A DNA stretch of 51,200 bases from Gemmatimonadaceae bacterium (GTDB lineage Bacteria; Gemmatimonadota; Gemmatimonadetes; Gemmatimonadales; Gemmatimonadaceae), in assembly GCA_025929535.1 (NCBI GenBank), contig JAICLZ010000026.1:1-51200 (forward strand), read 5' to 3'. Below are positions 1 to 7,374 of this stretch, piece after piece; positions within the stretch are counted from its first letter, which is position 1; each line of letters opens with the position of its first letter. The translations under genes were made by a program, and so were the position numbers. A model generated the notes under the pieces. It was not told the DNA's origin. It made no database searches and saw nothing but the letters and a program-made list of their open reading frames with translations.

Positions 1-1211
1 CGGAAGTCGTCGCGGTGCGCCGTCTGCCCGGCAATCGCGTTGCGGTGGTGCTCGCGGAGACACCCTTCTACGCGGAATCGGGCGGGCAGATCTCGGACGT
101 GGGCGAGATCACGGGCGACGGCTGGAGCGTGGCCGTGAACGAGGTGAAGAAGGTCGACGGACGGCACGTTGCGATCGGCGAGCTCTCGGGCGAGCTGCGC
201 TTCGGGCGCGTGCACGCACACGTTCCGGCGGACCGTCGTCGCGATACCGAGCGCAATCACACGGCAACGCATCTGCTGCACGCGGCGCTCCGCCAGGTGC
301 TCGGCGAGCACGTGACGCAGGCGGGCTCGCTCGTCGCGCCGGACCGGTTGCGCTTCGACTTCCATCATCACGGCCCGGTCAAGGCCGAGCAGCTCGCGGA
401 GATCGAGGAGATCGTGAACCGGGGCATCTGGGCGAACGCGAGCGTCGAGACAGTGGAGCGTCCATATCGGGAAGCAGTGGCCTCCGGCGCGATGGCGCTC
501 TTCGGCGAGAAGTACGGCGACGTGGTGCGCGTGGTGAGCATTCCGGGACTCTCGGTCGAGCTCTGTGGCGGCACGCACGCGCGAAACACGGGTCAGATTG
601 CGCTGTTCAAGATCGTGAGCGAGAACGGCGTTGCCGCCGGCATCCGGCGCATCGAGGCGGTGACCGGACCGCGCGCGTACGAGCTCGTTCGCAGTGAGGA
701 GCAGCGGCTGCAGAAGCTGGGCGAGCTGCTGCGCGCGCCGGCGGATGGCGTGGTCAAGCGCGTCGAGACGCTGCTCGACGAACGCCGCAGGCTCGAGAAG
801 CGCCTGGAGGAGAGCTTGCGCGGCGGGGGCGATCAGCTGCAGCAGCTGCTCGCGGGAGCGCAGAGCATCGGCGGCTCGCGGCTCGTGTCGTCGAGCGTGA
901 GTGCGGGTGACGTGAAAGAGCTTCAGCAGCTCGGCGATGCGCTGCGGGACCAGCTCGGCAGCGGTGTTGGCGTTCTGGCAACGTCGTTCAGCGAAGGGAA
1001 GAGCACACTGCTCGTGGTCGTGACGGATGATCTGCGCGAGCGCGGAGTGCGCGCAGACCAGCTGATCAAGCCCATTGCGGAGGCGGCAGGTGGGCGCGGC
1101 GGTGGCAAGGCGCACATGGCGCAGGCTGGGATTCCAGATGCTTCGCGCATCGGCGACGCGATCGCGCACGCGCCCTCGGTCGTGCGCGCCGCCCTGGGCG
1201 TTGCCGCGTGA
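1..1211 (+). CDS. alaS: Alanyl-tRNA synthetase, C-terminal part (5' end outside window)
   Basis: This is the C-terminal portion of alanyl-tRNA synthetase, which charges tRNA-Ala and removes mischarged Ser or Gly. The open frame runs in from the left edge, so the catalytic and tRNA-recognition domains lie outside the window. Visible are the editing-domain motifs ETPFYAESGGQ, the zinc/editing histidines in NHTATHLLH, and ELCGGTHARNTGQ, which carries the Cys and His of the editing site. The last ~70 residues match the DHHA1/C-Ala domain (GGRGGGKAHMAQAG). The stop overlaps the next start by four bases, so alaS appears to head an operon with the unknown gene and the prenyl-glyceryl synthase. Identification is secure; only the start is missing. 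Confidence 0.97.
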   Translation, partial: EVVAVRRLPGNRVAVVLAETPFYAESGGQISDVGEITGDGWSVAVNEVKKVDGRHVAIGELSGELRFGRVHAHVPADRRRDTERNHTATHLLHAALRQVLGEHVTQAGSLVAPDRLRFDFHHHGPVKAEQLAEIEEIVNRGIWANASVETVERPYREAVASGAMALFGEKYGDVVRVVSIPGLSVELCGGTHARNTGQIALFKIVSENGVAAGIRRIEAVTGPRAYELVRSEEQRLQKLGELLRAPADGVVKRVETLLDERRRLEKRLEESLRGGGDQLQQLLAGAQSIGGSRLVSSSVSAGDVKELQQLGDALRDQLGSGVGVLATSFSEGKSTLLVVVTDDLRERGVRADQLIKPIAEAAGGRGGGKAHMAQAGIPDASRIGDAIAHAPSVVRAALGVAA

Positions 1212-1534
1212 CGGTTGGCGACTGGCTGACCGCGCGCACTCCCGCGCCGCCATCGCCGTTGGCGGAGCGATTGCACGCCGCGCTGGGCGCCCGGATGAGC
1301 GAGGGCTCGTCGGGCACGTACGACGTGGTGCTCGAGGCGGCGGAGTCGCTGCTCGCGGATCTCATCGCGCTCGGATGCGCGCAGCGCGATTGCGCGCTCG
1401 ATCTGCTCGCGGTGGACGCCCTCGTGACGTACGCATTCGAAGCGGCCGCGGAGTCGCCCGAAACGCTGGCCGCGCGCGCCACGAAGGCAATGGTGGAGAT
1501 CGCGAGGCTCGCCGTACCCTCATCGATCGCATGA
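1208..1534 (+). CDS. Small unknown protein between alaS and GGGP synthase
   Basis: This 108-residue protein is not recognised. It is mostly alpha-helical by composition (Ala/Leu/Glu rich), has no signal peptide or clear membrane segment, and shows two cysteines near the middle (CAQRDCALD). The GTG start overlaps the alaS stop (GTGA) and its own stop overlaps the next ATG (ATGA), so it is translationally coupled on both sides. That placement and the GC-rich third-position pattern support a real gene. No function is proposed; a small helical accessory or dimerising protein is possible. Confidence 0.75.
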   Translation: MTVGDWLTARTPAPPSPLAERLHAALGARMSEGSSGTYDVVLEAAESLLADLIALGCAQRDCALDLLAVDALVTYAFEAAAESPETLAARATKAMVEIARLAVPSSIA

Positions 1535-2259
1535 GCACGAGCCTCCTCAGCGGACGCGCGGGACTCGCCGTGCTCATCGATCCAGACCGCACGACGAGTG
1601 CGGGTGCGGAGGAGCTGGCCCGTCGCGCGGCTGGTGAGGGCGCTGTACTCCTGCTGCTCGGGAACAGTTTCGGGCCGGCCGGCGAAGGCGGCGAGCTCTC
1701 GGCACGGTTGAGGCGTGCGGCTCCCGGACTGCCGCTCGTGCAATTTCCCGCGATGGCATCGCAGCTCGATGCGGGTGTGGACGCGGTGCTGCTGCTCTCG
1801 CTCGTCTCCGGTCGCAACGCGCAGTACCTGATCGAGGAGCACGTGCGCGCCGTGCCGTTTTTCCAGCGCCATCCCGAGGTTCAAGCCATCAGCACGGCGT
1901 ACTGCCTGATCGACGGCGGCCACGTGACATCGGTGGAGTCGGTGAGCCAGACGCGCCCACTGCCGGCGGACAAGCCGGAGGTGACGGCGGCCCACCTGTG
2001 CGCCGCGGCGCTCATCGGAATGCACGCGGCGTATCTCGATGCCGGGAGTGGCGCGTCGCGCGCGGTTGGCGCACCGACCATTCGTGCGGCGCGCGATGCA
2101 TGGAGTGGACCGCTGATGGTGGGCGGAGGCATTCGCAGCGCAGAGTCCGTGCGCAGCGCGCGGGATGCGGGCGCGGACATCGTCGTCGTGGGCGGAGTGC
2201 TCGAGCAGCAGGGCGGCGCGCGCGTGCTCGGCGCGCTGACGACGGCTGCGCGCGCATGA
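1531..2259 (+). CDS. Geranylgeranylglyceryl/heptaprenylglyceryl phosphate synthase family (PcrB/GGGPS)
   Basis: This is a 242-residue TIM-barrel prenyltransferase of the GGGPS/PcrB family, which joins sn-glycerol-1-phosphate to a polyprenyl diphosphate in an ether bond. Family hallmarks are the N-terminal LIDPDRT, the middle segment STAYCLIDGG and the C-terminal phosphate-binding loop VGGGIRSAESV followed by GADIVVVGG. Related enzymes occur in archaea, Bacteroidetes and as PcrB in Firmicutes; chain length and true substrate cannot be read here. The ATG overlaps the upstream stop, excluding the longer frame that would begin inside alaS. The next gene begins at the overlapping ATGA. Confidence 0.88.
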   Translation: MSTSLLSGRAGLAVLIDPDRTTSAGAEELARRAAGEGAVLLLLGNSFGPAGEGGELSARLRRAAPGLPLVQFPAMASQLDAGVDAVLLLSLVSGRNAQYLIEEHVRAVPFFQRHPEVQAISTAYCLIDGGHVTSVESVSQTRPLPADKPEVTAAHLCAAALIGMHAAYLDAGSGASRAVGAPTIRAARDAWSGPLMVGGGIRSAESVRSARDAGADIVVVGGVLEQQGGARVLGALTTAARA

Positions 2260-3014
2260 TCGACATCCACACGCATCTCCTGCCCGGTGTCGACGACGGG
2301 TCGCCCTCGATAGCAGCATCCGTACCGGTGCTCGAGCGGTTCCGCAAGGACGGCGTGACGGTGCTCGTGTGCACGCCGCATCTCAAGGCCACGGATGCGG
2401 CGCGCGCACCGATCGAGCGGCATCGCAAGATTCTCGCGAAGCTCGTGGCGCACGCCCCGCCGGTGCCGAAGCTCGTGCTGGGATGGGAGATCATGCTCGA
2501 TGCGCCCGGTGCCGATTTGACTGCACCGGAGCTGCACCTGGGCGACTCCGGCGCGGCGCTGGTCGAGTTTCCGCGCATGCACGTGCCGCCCGGCGCGACC
2601 CAGGAGATTCTGCGGATCCGCGTGAGCGGCGTCACGCCGGTGATCGCGCATCCCGAGCGCTATCATCTCTGCACGCCGGAGGTGGTGCGCGAGTGGCGCA
2701 GCGTGGGCGCCGTGATCCAGATGGATGCCATCATGGTGTTCGGCAACGCGCCCACATCGCGGCTCGCGAGGAAGCTCCTGGAGGAAGGGCTCATCGACAT
2801 CATCGCGAGCGACACGCACGGGGATTCGCGCTCGCTCCGCATGGCGCGCGACTGGCTGGAGGGCATCGAGGCTCACGAGCAGGCCGAGCTGCTCTGCACG
2901 GTGAATGCGCGCCGGCTGCTCGGCCGCCAGGCCGTGTTGCCCGTGATGCCGATTCCCGGGACGGACCGCAGCATGCTGACGAAGCTTCGCTCGATGTTCA
3001 TGAGGCGCGCGTGA
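2256..3014 (+). CDS. PHP-domain tyrosine-protein phosphatase (CpsB/YwqE type)
   Basis: This 252-residue PHP-fold metalloenzyme resembles CpsB/YwqE phosphatases, which dephosphorylate the bacterial tyrosine kinases that control capsule and exopolysaccharide export. The N terminus MIDIHTHLLPGVDDG supplies the H-x-H metal ligands; IAHPERY and ASDTHG supply later ligands. It sits in an overlapping run with GGGP synthase and gmhA. No BY-kinase is present in the window, so the substrate is unknown. The start is the ATG in the ATGA overlap; upstream extension of the frame is a shadow of the previous gene. Confidence 0.88.
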   Translation: MIDIHTHLLPGVDDGSPSIAASVPVLERFRKDGVTVLVCTPHLKATDAARAPIERHRKILAKLVAHAPPVPKLVLGWEIMLDAPGADLTAPELHLGDSGAALVEFPRMHVPPGATQEILRIRVSGVTPVIAHPERYHLCTPEVVREWRSVGAVIQMDAIMVFGNAPTSRLARKLLEEGLIDIIASDTHGDSRSLRMARDWLEGIEAHEQAELLCTVNARRLLGRQAVLPVMPIPGTDRSMLTKLRSMFMRRA

Positions 3015-3574
3015 GCGATGCGATCGTGGGCGCGCTCCGCGAGCTCGCAGACGCGGCACTCGCCACCGCGGCGGCGCTCGAGGCGGAGATGGCTCGCGCG
3101 GCCGACATGGTTCGCGAAACGGTGAGCGCCGGGCGGACGCTCTTCTTCTGCGGCAACGGCGGAAGCGCCGCGGACGCGCAGCATCTCGCCACGGAGTACG
3201 TCGTGCGTTACATGCGCGCGCGGCGTGCGGTCGCGGCGATCGCGCTCACGACGGACACATCGCTCCTGACCGCCGCCGCAAACGATCTGGGCTTCGAAGA
3301 GGTGTTCGCGCGCCAGATCGAGGCGCTCGCGCGCCCCGGCGATCTCCTCATCATTCACTCCACGAGCGGCGACTCGCCGAACGTGCTGCGCGCGGCAGAG
3401 GCGGCGCGGCACGTGGGAGCGAGGGTGCTGGCGTTTTCTGCGAGAAGCGGCGGCGCGCTGCGCGCACTCGCCGATCTCACCATCGTCGTTCCAACACAGC
3501 GCACCGATCGCGCACAGGAGCTGCACCTGTGCATCGAGCACGCGATCTGTGAGCTCATCGAGCAGGAGCTATGA
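3011..3574 (+). CDS. gmhA: Phosphoheptose isomerase (SIS domain, GmhA-like)
   Basis: This 187-residue SIS-domain protein resembles GmhA, which converts sedoheptulose-7-phosphate to D-glycero-D-manno-heptose-7-phosphate in the first step of ADP-heptose synthesis. Visible are FFCGNGGSAADAQHLATE, the sugar-phosphate loop IHSTSGDSPN, and the C-terminal helix with QELHLCIEHAICELIE that supplies metal/active-site residues. The GTG start overlaps the preceding TGA. A heptose-7-phosphate kinase lies on the minus strand at 21143-22138, supporting a heptose role. Other SIS proteins such as DiaA are an alternative. Confidence 0.88.
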   Translation: MSDAIVGALRELADAALATAAALEAEMARAADMVRETVSAGRTLFFCGNGGSAADAQHLATEYVVRYMRARRAVAAIALTTDTSLLTAAANDLGFEEVFARQIEALARPGDLLIIHSTSGDSPNVLRAAEAARHVGARVLAFSARSGGALRALADLTIVVPTQRTDRAQELHLCIEHAICELIEQEL

Positions 3575-4326
3575 TCGATCTCAAGGGAAAGCGCGCGCTC
3601 GTCACCGGTGGGTCGCGCGGAATCGGCGCAGCCACGGCGCTGCTGCTGGCCGAATGCGGTGCGGATGTCGGGATCGGCTACCGGAATCGGGAGAAGGATG
3701 CCGAGGAAGTGGTGCGGCAGATCGCGAGTCTCGGAGTTCGGGGCTTCGCGCAGGCCGCAGACATCGGCACCGTCGCGGGAACGGAGTTGCTGTTCGCGCG
3801 TGCCGCGCGCGAGCTCGGCGGACTCGACCTGTTCGTCGGGAACGCGGGCATCTGGCCGTTCGACGATGTTCCGATCGGCGAGATGGATGACGAGCGCTGG
3901 CACACCACCATGCGCGTGAACATGGACTCGATGTTCACCACCACGCGCGCGGCCGTGCGCGCCATGTCGAGCCACGGCCGCATCGTGCTTGTCTCCAGTA
4001 CCGCCGGCCAGCGGGGCGAAGCGGGGCATTCCGACTACGCCGCCTCGCGCGGAGCGATGATCTCCTTCGTGAAATCCGTCGCCGTGGAGCTCGCGCCGCG
4101 CGACATCACCGTGAACAGCGTGGCGCCGGGCTGGGTGGATACGGAGATGGCGGCGGCGTCGCTCGAGGGCGACGGTCGCGCGAGGATCGAGCGCACGATC
4201 CCGCTGGGGCGTGTCGCGAGCGCGCGCGACATCGCGGGTCCGATCGTGTTTCTGTGCTCCGATCTCGCGCGGCACATCACGGGTGAGGTCGTGAACGTGA
4301 ACGGCGGAAGTGTGCTGTGCGGCTAG
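3571..4326 (+). CDS. Short-chain dehydrogenase/reductase with YxxxR active site
   Basis: This 251-residue classical SDR has the Rossmann motif TGGSRGIG at residues 12-19, the NAG motif (VGNAGIWPF), a catalytic Ser (VSSTAGQRG) and the C-terminal GEVVNVNGG. It looks like FabG or a sugar/alcohol dehydrogenase. The catalytic YxxxK reads YAASR, so the usual Lys is Arg. The ATG overlaps the gmhA stop by four bases, tying it to the phosphatase/heptose operon. The substrate cannot be told. It may be a sugar-nucleotide reductase or a low-activity homologue. Confidence 0.9.
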   Translation: MIDLKGKRALVTGGSRGIGAATALLLAECGADVGIGYRNREKDAEEVVRQIASLGVRGFAQAADIGTVAGTELLFARAARELGGLDLFVGNAGIWPFDDVPIGEMDDERWHTTMRVNMDSMFTTTRAAVRAMSSHGRIVLVSSTAGQRGEAGHSDYAASRGAMISFVKSVAVELAPRDITVNSVAPGWVDTEMAAASLEGDGRARIERTIPLGRVASARDIAGPIVFLCSDLARHITGEVVNVNGGSVLCG

Positions 4327-4347
4327 TCGCGCGCGCGGCCAGCTGCG

Positions 4348-4773
4348 TCAGGCCGTCGCGAAGCGCTCCTCCGGAATCTCGTCCACGGCTTGCCAGCTCT
4401 TGAAACAGCGCCAGTCGTACTCGCGTGCCGCACGCATCTGGTCGGGAAAGCCGAAGCAGTCGGTCCATCCCATCTCACGCGCGCGCCAGGCGCAGTCCCA
4501 CGCGAACGCGAAGCGGCGCGCCGCGTCGGTGCAGCTCACCTCGATGATGCCGGTGAGATCGGAGCATCCGGAGTCCGCGTGGATTCTCACGGACTCGATC
4601 TCAAGCTCGCGTTCCGCGCACAGCAGATGCGTGAGCAGCCGCATGATCTTGATCTGCGGAACAGGCCGCGCCGAGGTGATGAGCGGTGTGCGAATGCGCG
4701 CCTGCACGGACAGGACGGCGGCCTTGAAGGCCGGGATGGCGGCGCTGTCGTCGAGAATGCCGGTGAGATGCAT
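4348..4773 (-). CDS. Unknown 141-residue protein, divergent from cca
   Basis: This protein is not recognised. It is a soluble 141-residue alpha/beta-looking protein with several Trp and Cys residues in the C-terminal half (AWDCAWRAREMGWTDCFG) and no signal peptide. The chosen ATG at 4773 lies two bases from the GTG proposed for cca on the other strand. A longer frame reaching 4857 would overlap cca, so the shorter form is preferred. It converges on the SDR gene with a 21-base gap. The protein-like composition supports a real gene, but no role is proposed. Confidence 0.7.
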   Translation of the reverse strand: MHLTGILDDSAAIPAFKAAVLSVQARIRTPLITSARPVPQIKIMRLLTHLLCAERELEIESVRIHADSGCSDLTGIIEVSCTDAARRFAFAWDCAWRAREMGWTDCFGFPDQMRAAREYDWRCFKSWQAVDEIPEERFATA

Positions 4774-4775
4774 AG

Positions 4776-6119
4776 GTGGATAAAGATAAGGAGCTGAGCT
4801 CGCAAACGGATGGCGCCGAGTGGCTTCAGCCCCCGCCATCGGTGCTCGAGATCGCACGCACGCTCATCCGTGCCGGACACGAGAGCTGGTTCGTTGGCGG
4901 AGCCGTCCGCGACGCGCTGTTGGGGCACCCGAACCTCGATTGGGACCTCGCGACCGCCGCGACTCCTCAGCAGGTTCAGCGGCTCTTCCGTCGCACCGTT
5001 CCCGTCGGCATCGACTTCGGCACGGTTGGCGTGCTGGACGACGCGGGGAGGATGCACGAGGTCACGACCTTCCGCCGCGACGTGCAGACCGACGGGAGAC
5101 ACGCGGTGGTGGAATTCGGCGCGAGTCTGGACGAGGACCTGGCGCGACGCGACTTCACGATCAATGCGATCGCCTACGGGCCGGACTCGCGTGCGCTGCA
5201 CGATCCCTTTCACGGCCGCGCGGATCTCGCGCACCGGCTCGTGCGTGCGGTGGGCGTGGCCGAGGATCGCATGCGCGAGGACCGGCTGCGTGCTCTCCGC
5301 GCGATCCGCTTTGCCGCGCGCTTCCGCTTCACGATCGAGTCCGACACCTGGAGCGCGATCCTGAGCTCCGCGCCGCACCTTGGCCGCCTATCGAGGGAGC
5401 GAGTGCAGCAGGAGATCGAGAAGACGATGACGCAGGTGGAGCTGCCGGGCGACGCCTTTCGCCTGTGGCGCGACAGCGGAGCATTTGCAGTGCTCGCGCC
5501 GCCGCTCGCTGCCTCGAGCGATGTTGCGCTCGCGACGCTCGATCGCCTGCCGCGCGCGAGAAGTGCCGCGCAGTCGGATCGGACGTCGAATCGGCTCACG
5601 GCCCTCGTGCTCGAGCTCCCTCCGGCATCCGCGCGCGACACGCTCCGCGAGCTGCGCTTCTCGAACGACCGCATCCGCTGGACCGGCGATCTCGTCGAGC
5701 GATGGCATGCGCTTGCACCGCCCATCCGCGACTCGCTCCTCGCCGGTGCCACACCGTCGGACGCGACGGTGCGCAGATGGGTGGCCGGGATCGGGCGCAC
5801 GCGCGTGAGTGCATTTCTGCGGGTGGCCGAGGCGCGGTTCGCGGCGGAATTCGTGGAGGGCGGGCGCGAGGCGCCGTCGGCCGCCATCCGCTCGCTCTAC
5901 AGGCGCATGTCGCGCGCGGCCTTTCGCGATCCGGTGGAGATCGGCGATCTTGCCATTGGCGGCGGCGATCTCATGAAGGCAGGCATCAAGGCCGGGCCGC
6001 AGCTCGGCGCGGTGCTGCGGGCGCTGCTGGAATGGGTGCTCGACGAGCCCGCGCGCAACACGCACGATCGGCTGCTCGCGCGCGCGCGCGAGCTCGCTCG
6101 CGAACAGTCTCACGATTAA
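4776..6119 (+). CDS. cca: CCA tRNA nucleotidyltransferase / poly(A) polymerase family
   Basis: This class II nucleotidyltransferase of 447 residues adds or repairs the 3' CCA of tRNAs. The N-terminal head shows GGAVRDALLG and the metal-binding DWDL, then RRDFTINAIAYG (ribose/primer binding) and EDRLRALRAIRFAARF (nucleotide selection). No HD phosphohydrolase domain follows. Both tRNA genes in this window lack encoded CCA, so the activity is needed. The GTG at 4776 is the longest start and lacks a clear Shine-Dalgarno site. The gene is followed closely by an unknown gene at 6132. Confidence 0.93.
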   Translation: MDKDKELSSQTDGAEWLQPPPSVLEIARTLIRAGHESWFVGGAVRDALLGHPNLDWDLATAATPQQVQRLFRRTVPVGIDFGTVGVLDDAGRMHEVTTFRRDVQTDGRHAVVEFGASLDEDLARRDFTINAIAYGPDSRALHDPFHGRADLAHRLVRAVGVAEDRMREDRLRALRAIRFAARFRFTIESDTWSAILSSAPHLGRLSRERVQQEIEKTMTQVELPGDAFRLWRDSGAFAVLAPPLAASSDVALATLDRLPRARSAAQSDRTSNRLTALVLELPPASARDTLRELRFSNDRIRWTGDLVERWHALAPPIRDSLLAGATPSDATVRRWVAGIGRTRVSAFLRVAEARFAAEFVEGGREAPSAAIRSLYRRMSRAAFRDPVEIGDLAIGGGDLMKAGIKAGPQLGAVLRALLEWVLDEPARNTHDRLLARARELAREQSHD

Positions 6120-6131
6120 GAGAGTCCGCGC

Positions 6132-6659
6132 ATGTGGTTTCGAGGCCGGCAGCCGGAGACATCGGTGTGGAAGCGCTTTCGTTCCGCCGCCGACGGGTTT
6201 GTCTTCACCAAGGAAGACGACTACTACAGCGCGCACGTCGTCGCGCACGCGGAGCGCATCGTCGATCTGTTCCTCGCGCTGATGGAGCAGCTGCCGCCCG
6301 CGGTGGACGTCTCGATCGTGGACGTGCGCGACAAGCGGAAATGGCGCGGTGATCGACTTGCGCTTCCCGACGTGCGCGACGCGCTCACGCGCATCAAGTC
6401 GCTCGTCGCCGCCGCCGGCGGCGTGGAGATCGCCGTGTACTCGAGCGAGGACCAGCTGACGCTCAATCCCATGCTGGAGCTGTTCATCTACGCGCGCACC
6501 GATCGCTGGCTCTATCTCCTGCAGGGCAAAGGGCTGGAAGAACGGAGGATGGTGCGCACGAACAGCTGGAAGGTCTCGCACCACGAGTTCCAACCCGCTC
6601 CCGAGCTCACCTCGGCGCTCGACTCGCTCGTCGACTCGCTCGGGCTCACGCCGGCGTGA
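6132..6659 (+). CDS. Unknown soluble protein downstream of cca
   Basis: This 175-residue protein is not recognised. It has no signal peptide or membrane segment. The middle has alternating hydrophobic strands (VEIAVYSSEDQLTLNP, ELFIYARTDRWLYLLQG), suggesting an alpha/beta fold, and the C terminus is acidic-helical. It begins 12 bases after cca and its stop overlaps the ZIP transporter start (GTGA), so it is almost certainly part of that operon. No function is proposed. Confidence 0.8.
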   Translation: MWFRGRQPETSVWKRFRSAADGFVFTKEDDYYSAHVVAHAERIVDLFLALMEQLPPAVDVSIVDVRDKRKWRGDRLALPDVRDALTRIKSLVAAAGGVEIAVYSSEDQLTLNPMLELFIYARTDRWLYLLQGKGLEERRMVRTNSWKVSHHEFQPAPELTSALDSLVDSLGLTPA

Positions 6660-7372
6660 CCCGAACGCCGCTGGTGTACGCCCTCGTCGCCGCGGCGGCG
6701 AACGTCGTTGGCGCGCTCGTCGTTGCCCTGCGCGCGAAGTGGAGCGCGCGCGCGCTCGATGCGATGATCGCGTTCGCGGCCGGGTTCATGATCTGCGTCT
6801 GTCTCACGGACATTTTTCCGGAGGCCATCGAGCGTGCCGGCGCGCGTGGCGCGATGGCGGCGCTGGCCGGCTATCTCCTCGTGCATCTCACGCAGCACAT
6901 GCTCGCGCCACACTTCCACTTCGGCGAGGAGACGCACGAGGTCACGGAGCTCGTGGGCGTGTCCGCGCTCGCCGGACTGCTCCTGCACACCTTCGTCGAC
7001 GGGGTCGCGATCGCGAGCGCCTTTCACGTGAGCGCAGCGCTCGGCACGATCGTCTTCGCCGCCATCGTGCTGCACAAGCTGCCGGAAGGCTTCGCGATCG
7101 CGAGCCTGTTCATGGCGGCTGGCGCGGGGCGTGCAAGAGCAGTGCAGGCGGGGCTCGCGCTCGGGGTTTCCACGATGGCTGGCGTGGTGGTCACGGATGC
7201 GGCGCCGGCGCTCGACGCGATCGGTCTTGGACTCTCGGCGGGAGTGACCCTGTACGTGGCTGCCTCGAATCTCGTGCCGGAATTTCAGGGAAAGCATGAC
7301 TGGCGGCCGCAGCTCGCGTTCGTCCTCGGCTGCATCGTGTATTTCGCGACGCGTATGGTCGCGGGACTCTGA
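6656..7372 (+). CDS. ZIP-family divalent metal transporter
   Basis: This is a polytopic inner-membrane protein of 238 residues in the ZIP family, importing or exporting Zn2+, Fe2+ or related divalent metals. About seven to eight hydrophobic segments are visible. Transmembrane IV carries LLLHTFVDGVAIASAF and transmembrane V carries VLHKLPEGFAIASLF, the paired His/Glu metal site of ZIP proteins. A His-containing loop (HFHFGEETHE) precedes them and may collect metal. The GTG start overlaps the upstream stop, and rarA starts two bases after its stop. The direction and specificity of transport are unknown. Confidence 0.88.
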   Translation: MTRTPLVYALVAAAANVVGALVVALRAKWSARALDAMIAFAAGFMICVCLTDIFPEAIERAGARGAMAALAGYLLVHLTQHMLAPHFHFGEETHEVTELVGVSALAGLLLHTFVDGVAIASAFHVSAALGTIVFAAIVLHKLPEGFAIASLFMAAGAGRARAVQAGLALGVSTMAGVVVTDAAPALDAIGLGLSAGVTLYVAASNLVPEFQGKHDWRPQLAFVLGCIVYFATRMVAGL

Positions 7373-7374
7373 GC

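Noticed and set aside
1066..2319. Long minus-strand frame opposite alaS and the GGGPS gene
   Set aside because: Antisense shadow; Arg-rich with no motif, fully overlapping recognised plus-strand genes.
4820..6352. Second plus-strand frame over cca
   Set aside because: Arg-rich shadow in a different frame from the clear nucleotidyltransferase motifs.
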